Assembly (NCBI RefSeq): GCF_006716305.1
Contig: NZ_VFOU01000003.1
Span: forward strand, 62,001-126,000
Source: Enteractinococcus coprophilus
GTDB lineage: Bacteria; Actinomycetota; Actinomycetes; Actinomycetales; Micrococcaceae
Direction: 5' to 3'
DNA: 64,000 nt
The position numbers were made by a program, and so were the translations under genes. The number at the start of each line of letters is the position of its first letter. The first letter of the stretch is position 1. Shown one piece after another: positions 45,019 to 54,610 of this stretch. The notes under the pieces were generated by a model, which was not told the DNA's origin, searched no databases, and saw nothing but the letters and a program-made list of their open reading frames with translations.

Positions 45019-46170
45019 ATGGCTGTATATCGTGATCTCATCGATGGTAGTTCTTATGGCCTGAGTCAACCGCGGTGGCGTTCCCGTGCCGGTCGCCCAC
45101 TATGGATTGAACCAGGCAGTGGCCTGGCGCCGACTGACCTAGATCATTCTGCGCATTCTATTTGGCGCTACCGAGCTGCACTGCCAGTAGAGATCCCGCA
45201 ACCCCTTTCCCTCGGCGAAGGGCAAACGCCGCTGGTAGAGCACACCTGGCACGCGGGACAACGACCCCTATTCAAACTCGACTACCTCAATCCAACAGGT
45301 AGTTTCAAAGATCGTGGCACCATTGTCATGTTGTCGTATCTTCGAGATCACGGTGTCACATCTCTTGTGGAGGATAGTTCTGGCAATGGCGGGGCGTCAG
45401 TAGCAGGCTATGGTGCAGCTGGCGGCTTGGACGTAAAGATTTTTGCTCCCGTTTCGACCTCTCCAGGCAAAATTTCCCAAGTCCGAGCGTTTGGGGCTGA
45501 GGTGCAATTGGTTGATGGTCCGCGGGAAGCATCGCAAGACGCAGCGATTCGCCAGGCCAGGGGCAAGGTGTTTTACGCCAGCCACAACTGGCAAGCATTC
45601 TTTCTGCAAGGCACGAAGACATTGGCCTACGAGCTTTGGGAAGATCTCGACTTTCAGGCACCAAACCAAGTCATCCTCCCCGTGGGTGCTGGCAGCACCC
45701 TGTTGGGATGTTGGCTTGGATTCCAAGAATTACTCGCAGCGCAACAGATCGATAAAATGCCCCGCCTGTTTGCAGCACAGCCCCGCAATTGTTCACCAGT
45801 TGAGGCTAGTTTTACCTCAGGTGCCGTTCAGCCATTGACGCGGGAGGTAAAGCCGACCATTGCAGAAGGTACCGCTATCGCACGCCCGCTACGGCTGGCT
45901 CAGATGATTTCGGTATTGCGTGAGACCAACGGAGGTTCTGTGGCGGTTACCGAAACGGAAATCGTCGAGGCTCTACAGCAGTTGTGCCGTCGAGGTCTGT
46001 TCGTAGAACCCACGAGTGCCCTTGCCGCAGCCGCCTACACGAAACTCATCGACCGGGGAACCATCAGCGGTTCCGACCAGACAGTCATCCTCCTGAGCGG
46101 CTCCGGTTTGAAATCAGCATCCACGATCGTCAGCTTATTGGAATCCCGTGCCAAGCCATCCTCAACGTGA
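45019..46170 (+). CDS. Threonine-synthase-like PLP enzyme
   Basis: A 383-residue fold-type II PLP enzyme most like threonine synthase. The PLP lysine is Lys97 in NPTGSFKDRG, the phosphate-binding turn is EDSSGNGGASVAGY, and LPVGAGSTLLGCWLGFQEL is the glycine-rich cofactor loop. LSLGEGQTPLVEH is a threonine-synthase-type entry segment. There is no homoserine pathway gene nearby, so it may be a paralogue acting on another hydroxy- or phospho-amino acid. It is downstream of marR by 30 bp and could be in its transcript. Confidence 0.8.
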   Translation: MAVYRDLIDGSSYGLSQPRWRSRAGRPLWIEPGSGLAPTDLDHSAHSIWRYRAALPVEIPQPLSLGEGQTPLVEHTWHAGQRPLFKLDYLNPTGSFKDRGTIVMLSYLRDHGVTSLVEDSSGNGGASVAGYGAAGGLDVKIFAPVSTSPGKISQVRAFGAEVQLVDGPREASQDAAIRQARGKVFYASHNWQAFFLQGTKTLAYELWEDLDFQAPNQVILPVGAGSTLLGCWLGFQELLAAQQIDKMPRLFAAQPRNCSPVEASFTSGAVQPLTREVKPTIAEGTAIARPLRLAQMISVLRETNGGSVAVTETEIVEALQQLCRRGLFVEPTSALAAAAYTKLIDRGTISGSDQTVILLSGSGLKSASTIVSLLESRAKPSST

Positions 46171-46208
46171 CAGCTGTCTGGGGTATACCAACTCTTGTCT
46201 GACATTCG

Positions 46209-46260
46209 GCCGGTAGGTCCGGTGGCCAGTATCACTGGACTTTTCGTCTCTTACCGGCCA
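46209..46260 (+). terminator. Two-tier stem-loop after the threonine-synthase-like gene
   Basis: GGCCGGTAGG (46209-46218) pairs with CTTACCGGCC (46251-46260) with one G-U pair. Inside lies a small hairpin CCAGT-ATC-ACTGG (46227-46239) followed by ACTTTTCG. It lies 38 bp past the gene stop and may terminate it. Confidence 0.4.
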
Positions 46261-46318
46261 AGACCGCAACGCGGCCTAGCACCGTCATCAACCCCACCCA
46301 CTTCGGGTAACACCGTTA

Positions 46319-46552
46319 TCAGCGGCAAGCCCAAATGCGGTGGGGATGCCTATGCTCCACGACCGGGCGGCCCTTTATCGAGAAGGTCACTTCCATGGGG
46401 AGTGAATCCATGACCGCATGGCGGCCAAGGAGTCGAAGGCGTTCGCCTGTTGCAGGATTGTCAATGTGGTCCCAGTCTTTAACACGCACAACATTCTCGC
46501 TTCCCACGCGAGCCTTACCAGAGCGGGGTGCGCTGGTGACGTTAATGTCAGT
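46319..46552 (-). pseudogene. Remnant of a cupin-domain protein
   Basis: The minus strand has an open stretch whose translation begins TDINVTSAPRSGKARV directly after a stop codon, with no good start, and continues to HIDNPATGERLRLLG and EVTFSIKGRPVVEHRHPH before a stop at 46319. The phrases NPxTGER and EHxHPH are hallmarks of small cupin proteins and mark the start of the metal-binding cupin motif 1. The usual QEE-type continuation and the rest of the barrel are missing, so this is best read as a decayed cupin gene. Downstream frame pieces (for example TVLGRVAVLAGKRRK) might be its C-terminus. A short genuine gene with a GTG at 46507 is less likely. Confidence 0.55.
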
Positions 46553-46584
46553 TTACGCCCGTCGACACGACACCTGACCGCCGG

Positions 46585-48384
46585 CTAGTCGAGCTGTTCT
46601 GAAAGTTCCAGCCATCGTTCTTCTAACACGGTGACCTCGTCTTCGGCTTCTTGCAATTCCTCGCCATAGCGTTGCAGCCCGGTGTAATCGCCTTGATCGT
46701 GCTCAACGAGACGCTGGTGTAGCCCCTCGATAACTGCAGAGAGCTTCTCCAACCGACGTTCAATGGACCCGACTTCGCGTTGGGCCGTTTTACGTTCTGC
46801 ACCTGTGAGCTTCGATGTCGAACCTGCTTCTTTAGTCGTCTCAGCGTTGCTAACACTGGTGTTGCGCGCAGTCTGCTGGTCTTGGGCCTTACGCAGGCGT
46901 AAATACTCATCCACGCCGCCGGGCACATGTCGCAGCGTGCCATCGAGAATGGCATATTGCTGGTCGGTCACGCGCTCTAATAGATAGCGGTCGTGGGATA
47001 CCACGATCAGCGTGCCGGGCCAAGAATCCAGCAGATCTTCCATGGCCGTGAGCATATCGGAGTCGACGTCGTTGGTAGGCTCGTCTAAGACAATCACGTT
47101 GGGTTCACTAAGCAGAAGCATCAGTAATTGCAAACGACGCTTCTGCCCGCCGGAGAGGTCGTCGACGCGGGCAGAGAGATGTTCCCTGCGAAAACCTAAC
47201 CGTTCCAACAGTTGAGCGGGCGTGTGCTCTTTTCCATCGATAGTGAAGCTGGCCTGAGTTTGCGCCAGGACTTCCCGGACCCGGTCAGCACCGATTTTTT
47301 CTAACTGGGAGAATTGTTGATCCAACATCCCAATTCGTACGGTCTTGCCGTGTTTGACTCGACCACCGGTTGGTTCCAGGTCGCCTGTCACTAAGCTCAA
47401 CAATGTGGATTTTCCTGCACCGTTCGCGCCGAGAATACCGGTCCGCTCCCCCGGGGCAATCCGCCACGTGATATTTCGTAGGACTTCGCGTTCACCAAAG
47501 CTGACGCTGGCATCTTCAATATCGACGACGTCTTTGCCCAACCGTGCCACTGCCAAGCGCTTTAGCTCAATCGAGTTGCGTACCGGTGGCACATCTTCGA
47601 TGAGTTGATTGGCAGCATCAATCCGGAACTTAGGTTTCGCCGTTCGGGCTGGTGCCCCGCGGCGGAGCCAGGCGAGCTCTTTGCGTAACAGATTCTGGCG
47701 CTTGGCTTCTGCTGTCGCTGCCATCCGGTCGCGTTCGACGCGCTGCAGCACATAGGCCGCGTACCCGCCTTCAAATTGATCGACGATACCGTCATGGACT
47801 TCCCACGTTTCGGTACTCACCTCGTCCAAGAACCACCGGTCGTGGGTAATGACCAACAGTCCCCCGGCATTTTTGGGCCACCGGCGATTGAGATGATCGG
47901 CGAGCCAGGCGATCCCTTCGACGTCGAGGTGGTTGGTAGGTTCATCGAGGGCTAGGATATCCCAGTCACCGATAAGTAGTTGTGCCAGGGCCACCCGACG
48001 ACGTTGCCCTCCGGACAAGGAACCAACCTGCGCCGTCCAGTCTAAATCGGCCACGAGCCCGGTGATGATGTCGCGAATCTTAGGGTCCCCAGCCCATTCG
48101 TGTTCTGCCAGATCACCAACGATAACCTGACCGACGGTCAACGTGGTGTCAACGGCGTCGGACTGATCCAACATGCCGATGGTCGTGTCGCTGCGCACGG
48201 TCACCTGACCGGCGTCCGGTTCAAGTTTGCCCACCAGCAATTTCATCAGCGTGGACTTACCGTCACCGTTGCGACCAACAATACCGATGCGGTCTCCAGC
48301 AGAGACGCCAAGTGTGACCGCATCGAGAACTTTTTGGGTCGGGTATTCAAAGTGGAGGGCTTCGGCCCCTAGAAGATGCACCAT
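46585..48384 (-). CDS. ABC-F family ATPase (Uup-like)
   Basis: A 599-residue soluble protein with two ABC ATPase domains and no membrane helices. The first domain has GRNGDGKSTL, LSGGQRRRVALAQLL and LALDEPTNHLD; the second has GANGAGKSTL, LSGGQKRRLQLL and VLDEPTNDVD. Between them is the linker that can reach the ribosome, and the C-terminal 80 residues form a coiled coil (RKTAQREVGSIERRLEKLSAVIEGL, in part), as in Uup. ABC-F proteins act on ribosomes or DNA intermediates rather than transport. Co-directional with the ispE-like and rsmA genes, 66 bp downstream of the former. Confidence 0.92.
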   Translation of the reverse strand: MVHLLGAEALHFEYPTQKVLDAVTLGVSAGDRIGIVGRNGDGKSTLMKLLVGKLEPDAGQVTVRSDTTIGMLDQSDAVDTTLTVGQVIVGDLAEHEWAGDPKIRDIITGLVADLDWTAQVGSLSGGQRRRVALAQLLIGDWDILALDEPTNHLDVEGIAWLADHLNRRWPKNAGGLLVITHDRWFLDEVSTETWEVHDGIVDQFEGGYAAYVLQRVERDRMAATAEAKRQNLLRKELAWLRRGAPARTAKPKFRIDAANQLIEDVPPVRNSIELKRLAVARLGKDVVDIEDASVSFGEREVLRNITWRIAPGERTGILGANGAGKSTLLSLVTGDLEPTGGRVKHGKTVRIGMLDQQFSQLEKIGADRVREVLAQTQASFTIDGKEHTPAQLLERLGFRREHLSARVDDLSGGQKRRLQLLMLLLSEPNVIVLDEPTNDVDSDMLTAMEDLLDSWPGTLIVVSHDRYLLERVTDQQYAILDGTLRHVPGGVDEYLRLRKAQDQQTARNTSVSNAETTKEAGSTSKLTGAERKTAQREVGSIERRLEKLSAVIEGLHQRLVEHDQGDYTGLQRYGEELQEAEDEVTVLEERWLELSEQLD

Positions 48385-48450
48385 AGGTCATCAATATTAG
48401 TTGACGTACCGTTGAGCTCTGGCTTGCTTCGTTCTCAGCGCGAATGCGGG

Positions 48451-49419
48451 CTAGAGCAGATGGGCACCAGCGACCGGGCCATATTCGGCAACCGCTGAGA
48501 TCTCCATGCGATCTTCGAAGCGTTCGGCAAGCTCCAGTGCTTGCGACATATCTTCGACCATAAAGACCAAGGACGCTCCGGCTCCGACGGTTTGGGCTGC
48601 TAGAGCCCCTTCATTCATACCGGCGGTCAACCAGTCGTTATGATCCGGCAGGATATTCACCAGGGCGCTTTGGAAATCATTGTGCATCATCAACGCGACC
48701 TGCTCAGCGTCACCGTGTGTAACGGCGTGGAGCAATTTCGATTCAAATTCTAGGGTATTGCGCTCGTGAGTATCAGCTTGGGCTTGGCGAAGCATGCGCA
48801 CTTTTTGGAACATCTCCTGGGGTTCGATATCCACGGCAGCTGGCACGATCACCATGGCAAGCTCACGCTGTACTAGCAGCGGAGTGAGCAGTCGCTCTTG
48901 TCCGTTGTGGGTGGTGATCAACGCTCCCCCGGTGAGTGCTGCAGCCACGCCGTCACCGATTCGATTCGCCAATCGGGTCAGCTCTTCCCGGGCAATCGAA
49001 GCGTGCCATAAGCGGGCAAGAGCTACCAACACGGCTGCGGTACTTGCTGGGCGTCCGCCAAGATGTGTCTCGAAAGGAATATTCTTCTGGACGGTAATGT
49101 CCAACCCCGACAGCTCCCGGGGACGCTGTAGGTAGGCACGCAGCTCATCGACCGCCCGAAAGATTTCGGCCATGTCCCGTTGCGGTATATCGGCATAATC
49201 GATGGGATTTTGGAACCCATCTTCAAAGCTGACGAAGACTTCTTTGTCTTGGCGAGCTTCGACTACTGCGACGTCGTAGCGTGAAATGGCGAGCTGCAGG
49301 CTTGATACGGTCACTTCGTCAAAGTCATTGGGGTCACCGACTTTGGTGGCGATCGGCACCATGGCTGGTGCCTGAGCCGAGACAACAACCCGGGCTTCGA
49401 AAGTTCTGTGGGAGCTCAT
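48451..49419 (-). CDS. IspE-like GHMP kinase homologue lacking catalytic residues
   Basis: A 322-residue protein in the position of 4-diphosphocytidyl-2-C-methyl-D-erythritol kinase, right after rsmA and overlapping it by 4 bp, as ispE does in many actinobacteria. Overall alignment is clear (STAAVLVALARLW, TVGAGASLVFM), but key residues are changed. The catalytic lysine of the usual PAK motif is Met20 (APAMVP), the ATP loop GLGGGSS is HLGGRPA (119-125), and the GAD catalytic aspartate block is GDG (155-157). It is unlikely to be a working kinase unless compensated. Possibly a degenerate or repurposed IspE. Confidence 0.75.
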   Translation of the reverse strand: MSSHRTFEARVVVSAQAPAMVPIATKVGDPNDFDEVTVSSLQLAISRYDVAVVEARQDKEVFVSFEDGFQNPIDYADIPQRDMAEIFRAVDELRAYLQRPRELSGLDITVQKNIPFETHLGGRPASTAAVLVALARLWHASIAREELTRLANRIGDGVAAALTGGALITTHNGQERLLTPLLVQRELAMVIVPAAVDIEPQEMFQKVRMLRQAQADTHERNTLEFESKLLHAVTHGDAEQVALMMHNDFQSALVNILPDHNDWLTAGMNEGALAAQTVGAGASLVFMVEDMSQALELAERFEDRMEISAVAEYGPVAGAHLL

Positions 49420-50321
49420 GGTGTGTCCCTGCGATGTTTTTGTTCGGCAATACGTGCAAAGTGTTCTATTTCCAGGACTTCCCCGCGCGCCTTGGGGTCG
49501 ACGTCTGCTGCGATGAGTAACTCCTCGGCGGCCACCCCCGAGCCCGCCCAGTTACTCAATGCTGCTCGCAGTGTTTTCCGACGTTGCGCAAAGGCCGTAT
49601 CAATGACTTCAAAGACTTGTTGTCGGCTTGCAGTGGTCGCCGGGGGTTGTCGAGCGGTAAATTGGACCAGGCCCGAGGTGATGCGCGGTGCGGGCCAGAA
49701 AACTTTGGTGCCGATTGTCCCGGCATACGTCGCCTGCGCATACCAGGCCATTTTTACCGAGGGGACACCATAGATTTTGCTGCCCGGTCCTGCGGTGAGC
49801 CGCTCGGCGACTTCTTGTTGCACCATGACTAAGCCGTGACGGATGCTGGGCAGTTCCGCTAATAAATGCAGCATGACCGGAACGGCTACGTTGTAGGGCA
49901 GATTGGCTACGATCGCCGTCGGTGGCCCGTCAGCGCTTTCAGGTGCGATCGCGAGAACCTCCGCAGCACTGATGCGCATCGCATCGCCTTCGATCACCGC
50001 TAGTCGGTCAGCGGTGCCGGGGCGGTATTCTTCAACGGTTGTGGCAAGGCGGGCTGCAACCGGTGGATCAATCTCGATGGCGGTAACCGCTTGGGCCGCA
50101 TCCATCAATCCCAGGGTGAGCGATCCGAGTCCGGGACCGATTTCTAAGACGTGCTCGCTGGACTCCAGATGGGCGGCATCCACGATTCTGCGGATCGTAT
50201 TTGGATCGATCACGTAGTTTTGGCCCAGGGTTTTCGTGGGTCGAAGATCGAGGATATCGGCAAGTTTGCGAATATCGGCGCCGGACAATAATGGTTGCTC
50301 TGTTGAAGTCACAGAGTCCAT
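49416..50321 (-). CDS. rsmA: 16S rRNA dimethyladenosine transferase
   Basis: A roughly 301-residue RsmA/KsgA that dimethylates two adjacent adenines near the 3' end of 16S rRNA. The SAM motif is VLEIGPGLGSLTLGLMDAA, preceded by KTLGQNYVIDPNTIRRIV; the catalytic motif is NLPYNVAVPVMLHLL. The ATG at 50321 gives a family-like start; a GTG at 50345 is possible. It overlaps the IspE-like gene (ATGA). A hairpin separates it from rpf upstream. Confidence 0.94.
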   Translation of the reverse strand: MDSVTSTEQPLLSGADIRKLADILDLRPTKTLGQNYVIDPNTIRRIVDAAHLESSEHVLEIGPGLGSLTLGLMDAAQAVTAIEIDPPVAARLATTVEEYRPGTADRLAVIEGDAMRISAAEVLAIAPESADGPPTAIVANLPYNVAVPVMLHLLAELPSIRHGLVMVQQEVAERLTAGPGSKIYGVPSVKMAWYAQATYAGTIGTKVFWPAPRITSGLVQFTARQPPATTASRQQVFEVIDTAFAQRRKTLRAALSNWAGSGVAAEELLIAADVDPKARGEVLEIEHFARIAEQKHRRDTP

Positions 50322-50359
50322 CTTAGTCTGCGCTACTGCCTGCACGCCGGGTTCACAGA

Positions 50360-50395
50360 TTCGGCCCAGAACCTCGCATGAGATTCTGGGCCGAA
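50360..50395 (-). terminator. Hairpin between rpf and rsmA
   Basis: TTCGGCCCAGAA (50360-50371) pairs perfectly with TTCTGGGCCGAA (50384-50395), a 12-bp stem with a 12-nt loop, 29 bp past the rpf stop. No U-run follows, but position suits an rpf terminator. Confidence 0.65.
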
Positions 50396-50424
50396 AGGTA
50401 TTAAGTTATGCAGTGCTGTGGGGT

Positions 50425-51447
<1,023 letters not shown>

Positions 51448-51455
51448 TCACCGAC

Positions 51456-51492
51456 TATAACGGAAAGATAACAAAGATTACAAATAGATAAC
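51456..51492 (-). promoter_or_regulatory. Array of GTTATC-like hexamers upstream of rpf
   Basis: On the minus strand four hexamers occur in the same orientation: GTTATC (51492-51487), GTAATC (51481-51476), GTTATC (51472-51467) and GTTATA (51461-51456), with starts 11, 9 and 11 bp apart. This is one helical turn per unit, 75-110 bp before the rpf ATG. It would fit tandem binding of an OmpR-type response regulator such as MtrA, which is known to control rpf in actinobacteria; the protein is not shown here. Confidence 0.5.
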
Positions 51493-51545
51493 GAAGCTTT
51501 GTTGATCACTCCAGCCAACTACCCCATGTGCTTCAAGTATTGGTC

Positions 51546-52505
51546 CTAGTCAATCTCGAACTTTCCGTAGACGCGCTCTGTGTTTTGGAAAATAACACTC
51601 CCGAGATCTTCAACGCTTTGCTGACGAGTTTCGGCCAATTGATACAGCGTATGCGGCACCAAATAGGGAGCGTTCGGTCGACCGCGGTGCGGGTGCGGCG
51701 TCAGGAACGGCGAATCGGTTTCCACCAGAAGGAGCTCAGGACGCATGACTTGTGCTGCTCGGCGAGCCGAGTCATTGTTTTTGAAGGTTACGACACCGGA
51801 AAACGATGCGTACCAGCCGTGCTCATTAAGGATTGCTGCCATGTGTTCATCCCCCGAATATGAATGGAACACGACATGTTCGGGCAGCCGGTCCATCGAT
51901 AACAGTGTCGCGATCACGTCATCATGCGCCTCGCGGTCATGAATCTGTAGCGCCAGTCCCAGCTCCACGGCCATCTCGATGTGTCGTTTGAACGCGTATT
52001 TCTGAATCTCCCAGTTGGCGTCGCCTTCGGTGCGGTAATAATCCAGTCCGGTCTCCCCGATGCACACAACTGCCGGGTGAGCTGCTAGCTCACGGATCGT
52101 ATCGATCGCTTGGTCCAACGTGCCGTCTGCTGCCAGTTTGACGGTGTCGTTGGGGTGGATGGCCAGCGCCCCACGCAATCGAGGCTCATCTTCAATGGCT
52201 TTGATCGTGTACTGGGCAGATGCAAGGTCGGTAGCGACCTGGATTGCCCCCACTACGTTGACGCTCGCTGCTGCGTCCATGACTTCGGTTGGTGTCGGCT
52301 GCACTAAACCATCGCGGAAGTCGAGGTGAGCGTGATTATCAACGACCGGTACCGGCGAGGGCTGTGGCGCTGGCGGGTAGATCAGCTTGCGCTTCTTGCC
52401 GGTATATTCATCGGTTGCGGAACGTATGGGGCCGTGGGCGCCATGTGAAGAGTTCTCGTCGGGAAGATACTGCGGTGGTGTCTGGGGTTGTGCTGAAGTG
52501 ACCAT
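51546..52505 (-). CDS. tatD: TatD family metal-dependent DNase
   Basis: A 319-residue TIM-barrel hydrolase of the TatD family. VVDNHAHLDFRDG has the first metal-binding His pair, CIGETGLDYYR the conserved Glu, and LLVETDSPFLTPHPHRGRPN (in part) the late Asp and His. The first 50 residues are a polar extension not needed for the fold. TatD proteins are 3'-5' exonucleases acting on damaged DNA. The gene lies upstream of rpf and rsmA on the same strand, the standard tatD-rpf-rsmA-ispE order. Confidence 0.93.
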   Translation of the reverse strand: MVTSAQPQTPPQYLPDENSSHGAHGPIRSATDEYTGKKRKLIYPPAPQPSPVPVVDNHAHLDFRDGLVQPTPTEVMDAAASVNVVGAIQVATDLASAQYTIKAIEDEPRLRGALAIHPNDTVKLAADGTLDQAIDTIRELAAHPAVVCIGETGLDYYRTEGDANWEIQKYAFKRHIEMAVELGLALQIHDREAHDDVIATLLSMDRLPEHVVFHSYSGDEHMAAILNEHGWYASFSGVVTFKNNDSARRAAQVMRPELLLVETDSPFLTPHPHRGRPNAPYLVPHTLYQLAETRQQSVEDLGSVIFQNTERVYGKFEID

Positions 52506-52522
52506 GGTTGTAGCTTAACGCG

Positions 52523-52560
52523 GTCCGCCCCGTCGAGCAGAATATCTCGACCGGGCGGAC
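52523..52560 (-). terminator. Hairpin after the aldehyde dehydrogenase gene
   Basis: GTCCGCCC-C-GTCGAG (52523-52537) pairs with CTCGAC-C-GGGCGGAC (52546-52560), 14 pairs with one C-C mismatch and an 8-nt loop. It lies 19 bp past the dehydrogenase stop and before tatD. U-run absent. Confidence 0.65.
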
Positions 52561-52579
52561 AACGCTGAGGCTGTTGGCG

Positions 52580-54061
52580 TTAGGCCTGGGAGTGTGGGTT
52601 TGGCATTCCGATGTACTGCACGGTGGTGTACTCTGCGATACCTTCGGCGCCACCTTCACGTCCAAGACCGGACTGCTTGACGCCGCCAAAGGGTGCAGCA
52701 GCGTTGGAGATGACACCGACGTTGAAGCCGATCAGCCCGAATTCGATCTGGTCAGCCACGCGGATTGCGCGGTTGTGGTTTTCGGTGAAGATGTAGGCGG
52801 CCAAACCGTACTGCTGGGCGTTGGCCAGGCGGATGGCGTGGGCTTCATCTTTGAATGTGACAACTGGTGCCACTGGGCCAAAGATTTCTTCTTTCAGGAT
52901 TGGGGAATCTTCCAAAACCGACAGGATGGTGGGTTCGTAGAAGTACCCGTCGCCTTCGACTTTCTGCCCACCGGTGATAACTTCGCCGCCGGCGTCGACA
53001 GCTGCGGTGACCAGGCTGTGCACGTCCTCGCGAGCTTTTTCGTCAATGATCGGTCCAATATTGACGTCAGCTTCGGTACCGCGGCCAACTTTGCGAGCGC
53101 GCATGGCGTCAGCGAATTTCGCCTGGAAGGCATCGGCGATGTCTTCGTGAACGAGGATGCGGTTGGCTGCGGTGCAAGCTTCACCCATGTTGCGCAGCTT
53201 GGCGTCCATCGCACCCTGAACGGCTTTGTCTAGGTCGGCGTCTTCAAATACCATCAGTGGCGCATTGCCGCCCAGTTCCATAGAAGTGCGCAGCACGTTC
53301 TGGGCGGCATCTTCCATGAGGCGCACACCGACCGGGGTCGAACCGGTGAACGACAGTTTGCGCAGACGAGAATCTTTCATCAACGGACCGGAGATAGCCG
53401 AAGCAGAAGAGCCCGAAACGACGTTTAGCACCCCTGCTGGCAGACCGGCGTCCAGCATTGCCTGAGCGAAGTACTGGGAAGTCAGTGGGGTCAGCTGAGC
53501 TGGCTTCAGCACCATGGTGGAACCGGAAGCAACAGCCGGGCCGACTTTACGAGTGGCCATGGCCAGTGGGAAGTTCCACGGGGTGACCAACAGGGATGGG
53601 CCGACTGGTTTGTGTCGCACGATTGCAGTCAGGTTGTTTTCTGGGGTGTTGAAGTAGCGGCCGTAGTGGCGGACGGTTTCTTCGGAGAACCAGCGCAGGA
53701 ATTCGGCACCGTAGGTGACTTCACCGCGAGCCTCGGCCAGTGGTTTACCCATTTCCAGGGTCATCAGCAATGCAAAGTCATCGGCGCGTTCCATGACAAT
53801 GTCGAAGGCACGACGCAGGATTTCGGCGCGCTCGCGTGGTGCGGTCAGCGCCCATTCTGCCTGCGCCTCATCAGCTGCGGTTAGCGCCTTGAGCGCATCT
53901 TCGGAGTTACCGTCCTGAATCCGCAGCAGTTCTTTACCGGTGGCTGGGTCATAGACCGGCAGGGTCTTGCCAGAAGAGGCTTCTACCCATTCGCCGTTAA
54001 TAAGTAGGCCGGTGGGGACGCGCTGCAGCAATTCTTGTTCTTGTTGTGCGGTGACAGTCAC
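52580..54061 (-). CDS. gabD: Succinate-semialdehyde dehydrogenase (NAD(P)+)
   Basis: A 493-residue aldehyde dehydrogenase. The catalytic cysteine is Cys296 in NMGEACTAANR, and the general base Glu is in SMELGGNAPLMVFED. NAD(P) contacts include TPWNFPLAMATRKVGPA and FTGSTPVG. These sequences fit the GabD/succinate-semialdehyde dehydrogenase clade, oxidising succinic semialdehyde to succinate. No gabT lies beside it, so another short-chain aldehyde is possible. It has its own 5' region with an inverted repeat and a 3' hairpin, so it is monocistronic. Confidence 0.88.
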   Translation of the reverse strand: MTVTAQQEQELLQRVPTGLLINGEWVEASSGKTLPVYDPATGKELLRIQDGNSEDALKALTAADEAQAEWALTAPRERAEILRRAFDIVMERADDFALLMTLEMGKPLAEARGEVTYGAEFLRWFSEETVRHYGRYFNTPENNLTAIVRHKPVGPSLLVTPWNFPLAMATRKVGPAVASGSTMVLKPAQLTPLTSQYFAQAMLDAGLPAGVLNVVSGSSASAISGPLMKDSRLRKLSFTGSTPVGVRLMEDAAQNVLRTSMELGGNAPLMVFEDADLDKAVQGAMDAKLRNMGEACTAANRILVHEDIADAFQAKFADAMRARKVGRGTEADVNIGPIIDEKAREDVHSLVTAAVDAGGEVITGGQKVEGDGYFYEPTILSVLEDSPILKEEIFGPVAPVVTFKDEAHAIRLANAQQYGLAAYIFTENHNRAIRVADQIEFGLIGFNVGVISNAAAPFGGVKQSGLGREGGAEGIAEYTTVQYIGMPNPHSQA

Positions 54062-54168
54062 GGATTACCTTCTTTCGATCTGTCGGACGGGCACTGGGCG
54101 CATAAGCGTCCTCAGGCTCCTAGAAGTTCAATTCGCCAATAAATCTAACACGCAGATATAGCTGGTGA

Positions 54169-54199
54169 CGCTAACGCGATCAGACGACGTAAGTTAGCG
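54169..54199. promoter_or_regulatory. Inverted repeat upstream of gabD
   Basis: CGCTAAC (54169-54175) and GTTAGCG (54193-54199) are perfect 7-bp arms separated by 17 bp, about 110-140 bp upstream of the gabD start. Arm spacing of 24 bp is about two helical turns, suitable for an operator. Evidence is the symmetry alone. Confidence 0.3.
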
Positions 54200-54219
54200 A
54201 CTTCCGGCAGCATACAGCA

Positions 54220-54241
54220 CCCCTGCGGGTATGTGCAGGGG
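54220..54241 (-). terminator. Hairpin directly after the DUF1648-like membrane protein gene
   Basis: CCCCTGC (54220-54226) and GCAGGGG (54235-54241) make a 7-bp GC-rich stem with an 8-nt loop, immediately after the stop codon at 54242. It is a likely terminator without a U-run. Confidence 0.5.
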
Positions 54242-54610
54242 TCATGGAATCCATTCGTTTTGGGTATAGCGCGCAGATCCGCTTGCCGGTTCTAGCGCAG
54301 TTGGAACATACGTCCGACGAAAAAGATCCGCGGCTGCAACCAGCATCCCAAGACCAACCCAGATCCAGCCGATAGCTAGCACGCCGAGCCAAGACGCCAT
54401 CATCACCACCATGATCAGGGCCATGCTCAAGCCAATCCAGGTCATCATCCGGGCGGCATTGTTGTACTGTCGCTGCGCGTTGTGGGCAGTCAGCGGGATT
54501 GGATAGTTAAATACCCTTGGATAACCCGCCAGCACTGCGACAGTGATGGTGGCAGGCCCAAGCAGTGTAAGTCCGCCCACTGCTTCCCAGACGGAGCCTT
54601 CACGTATCAC
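54242..54610 (-). CDS. Small integral membrane protein, DUF1648-like C-terminal part
   Basis: A roughly 122-residue membrane protein with three hydrophobic segments. The segment YPRVFNYPIPLTAHNAQRQYNNAARMMTWIG (in part) resembles the conserved block of DUF1648-type proteins, though the N-terminal DUF1648 loop itself is lacking. GTG 54610 is the likely start: it overlaps the stop of the small upstream gene (54600-54602), suggesting coupling. The same frame stays open to 54733, but that extension uses rare AGA, AGG and ATA codons and has no ribosome site, while the other frame there reads as protein. A frameshift joining the two is possible. Confidence 0.6.
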   Translation of the reverse strand: MIREGSVWEAVGGLTLLGPATITVAVLAGYPRVFNYPIPLTAHNAQRQYNNAARMMTWIGLSMALIMVVMMASWLGVLAIGWIWVGLGMLVAAADLFRRTYVPTALEPASGSARYTQNEWIP

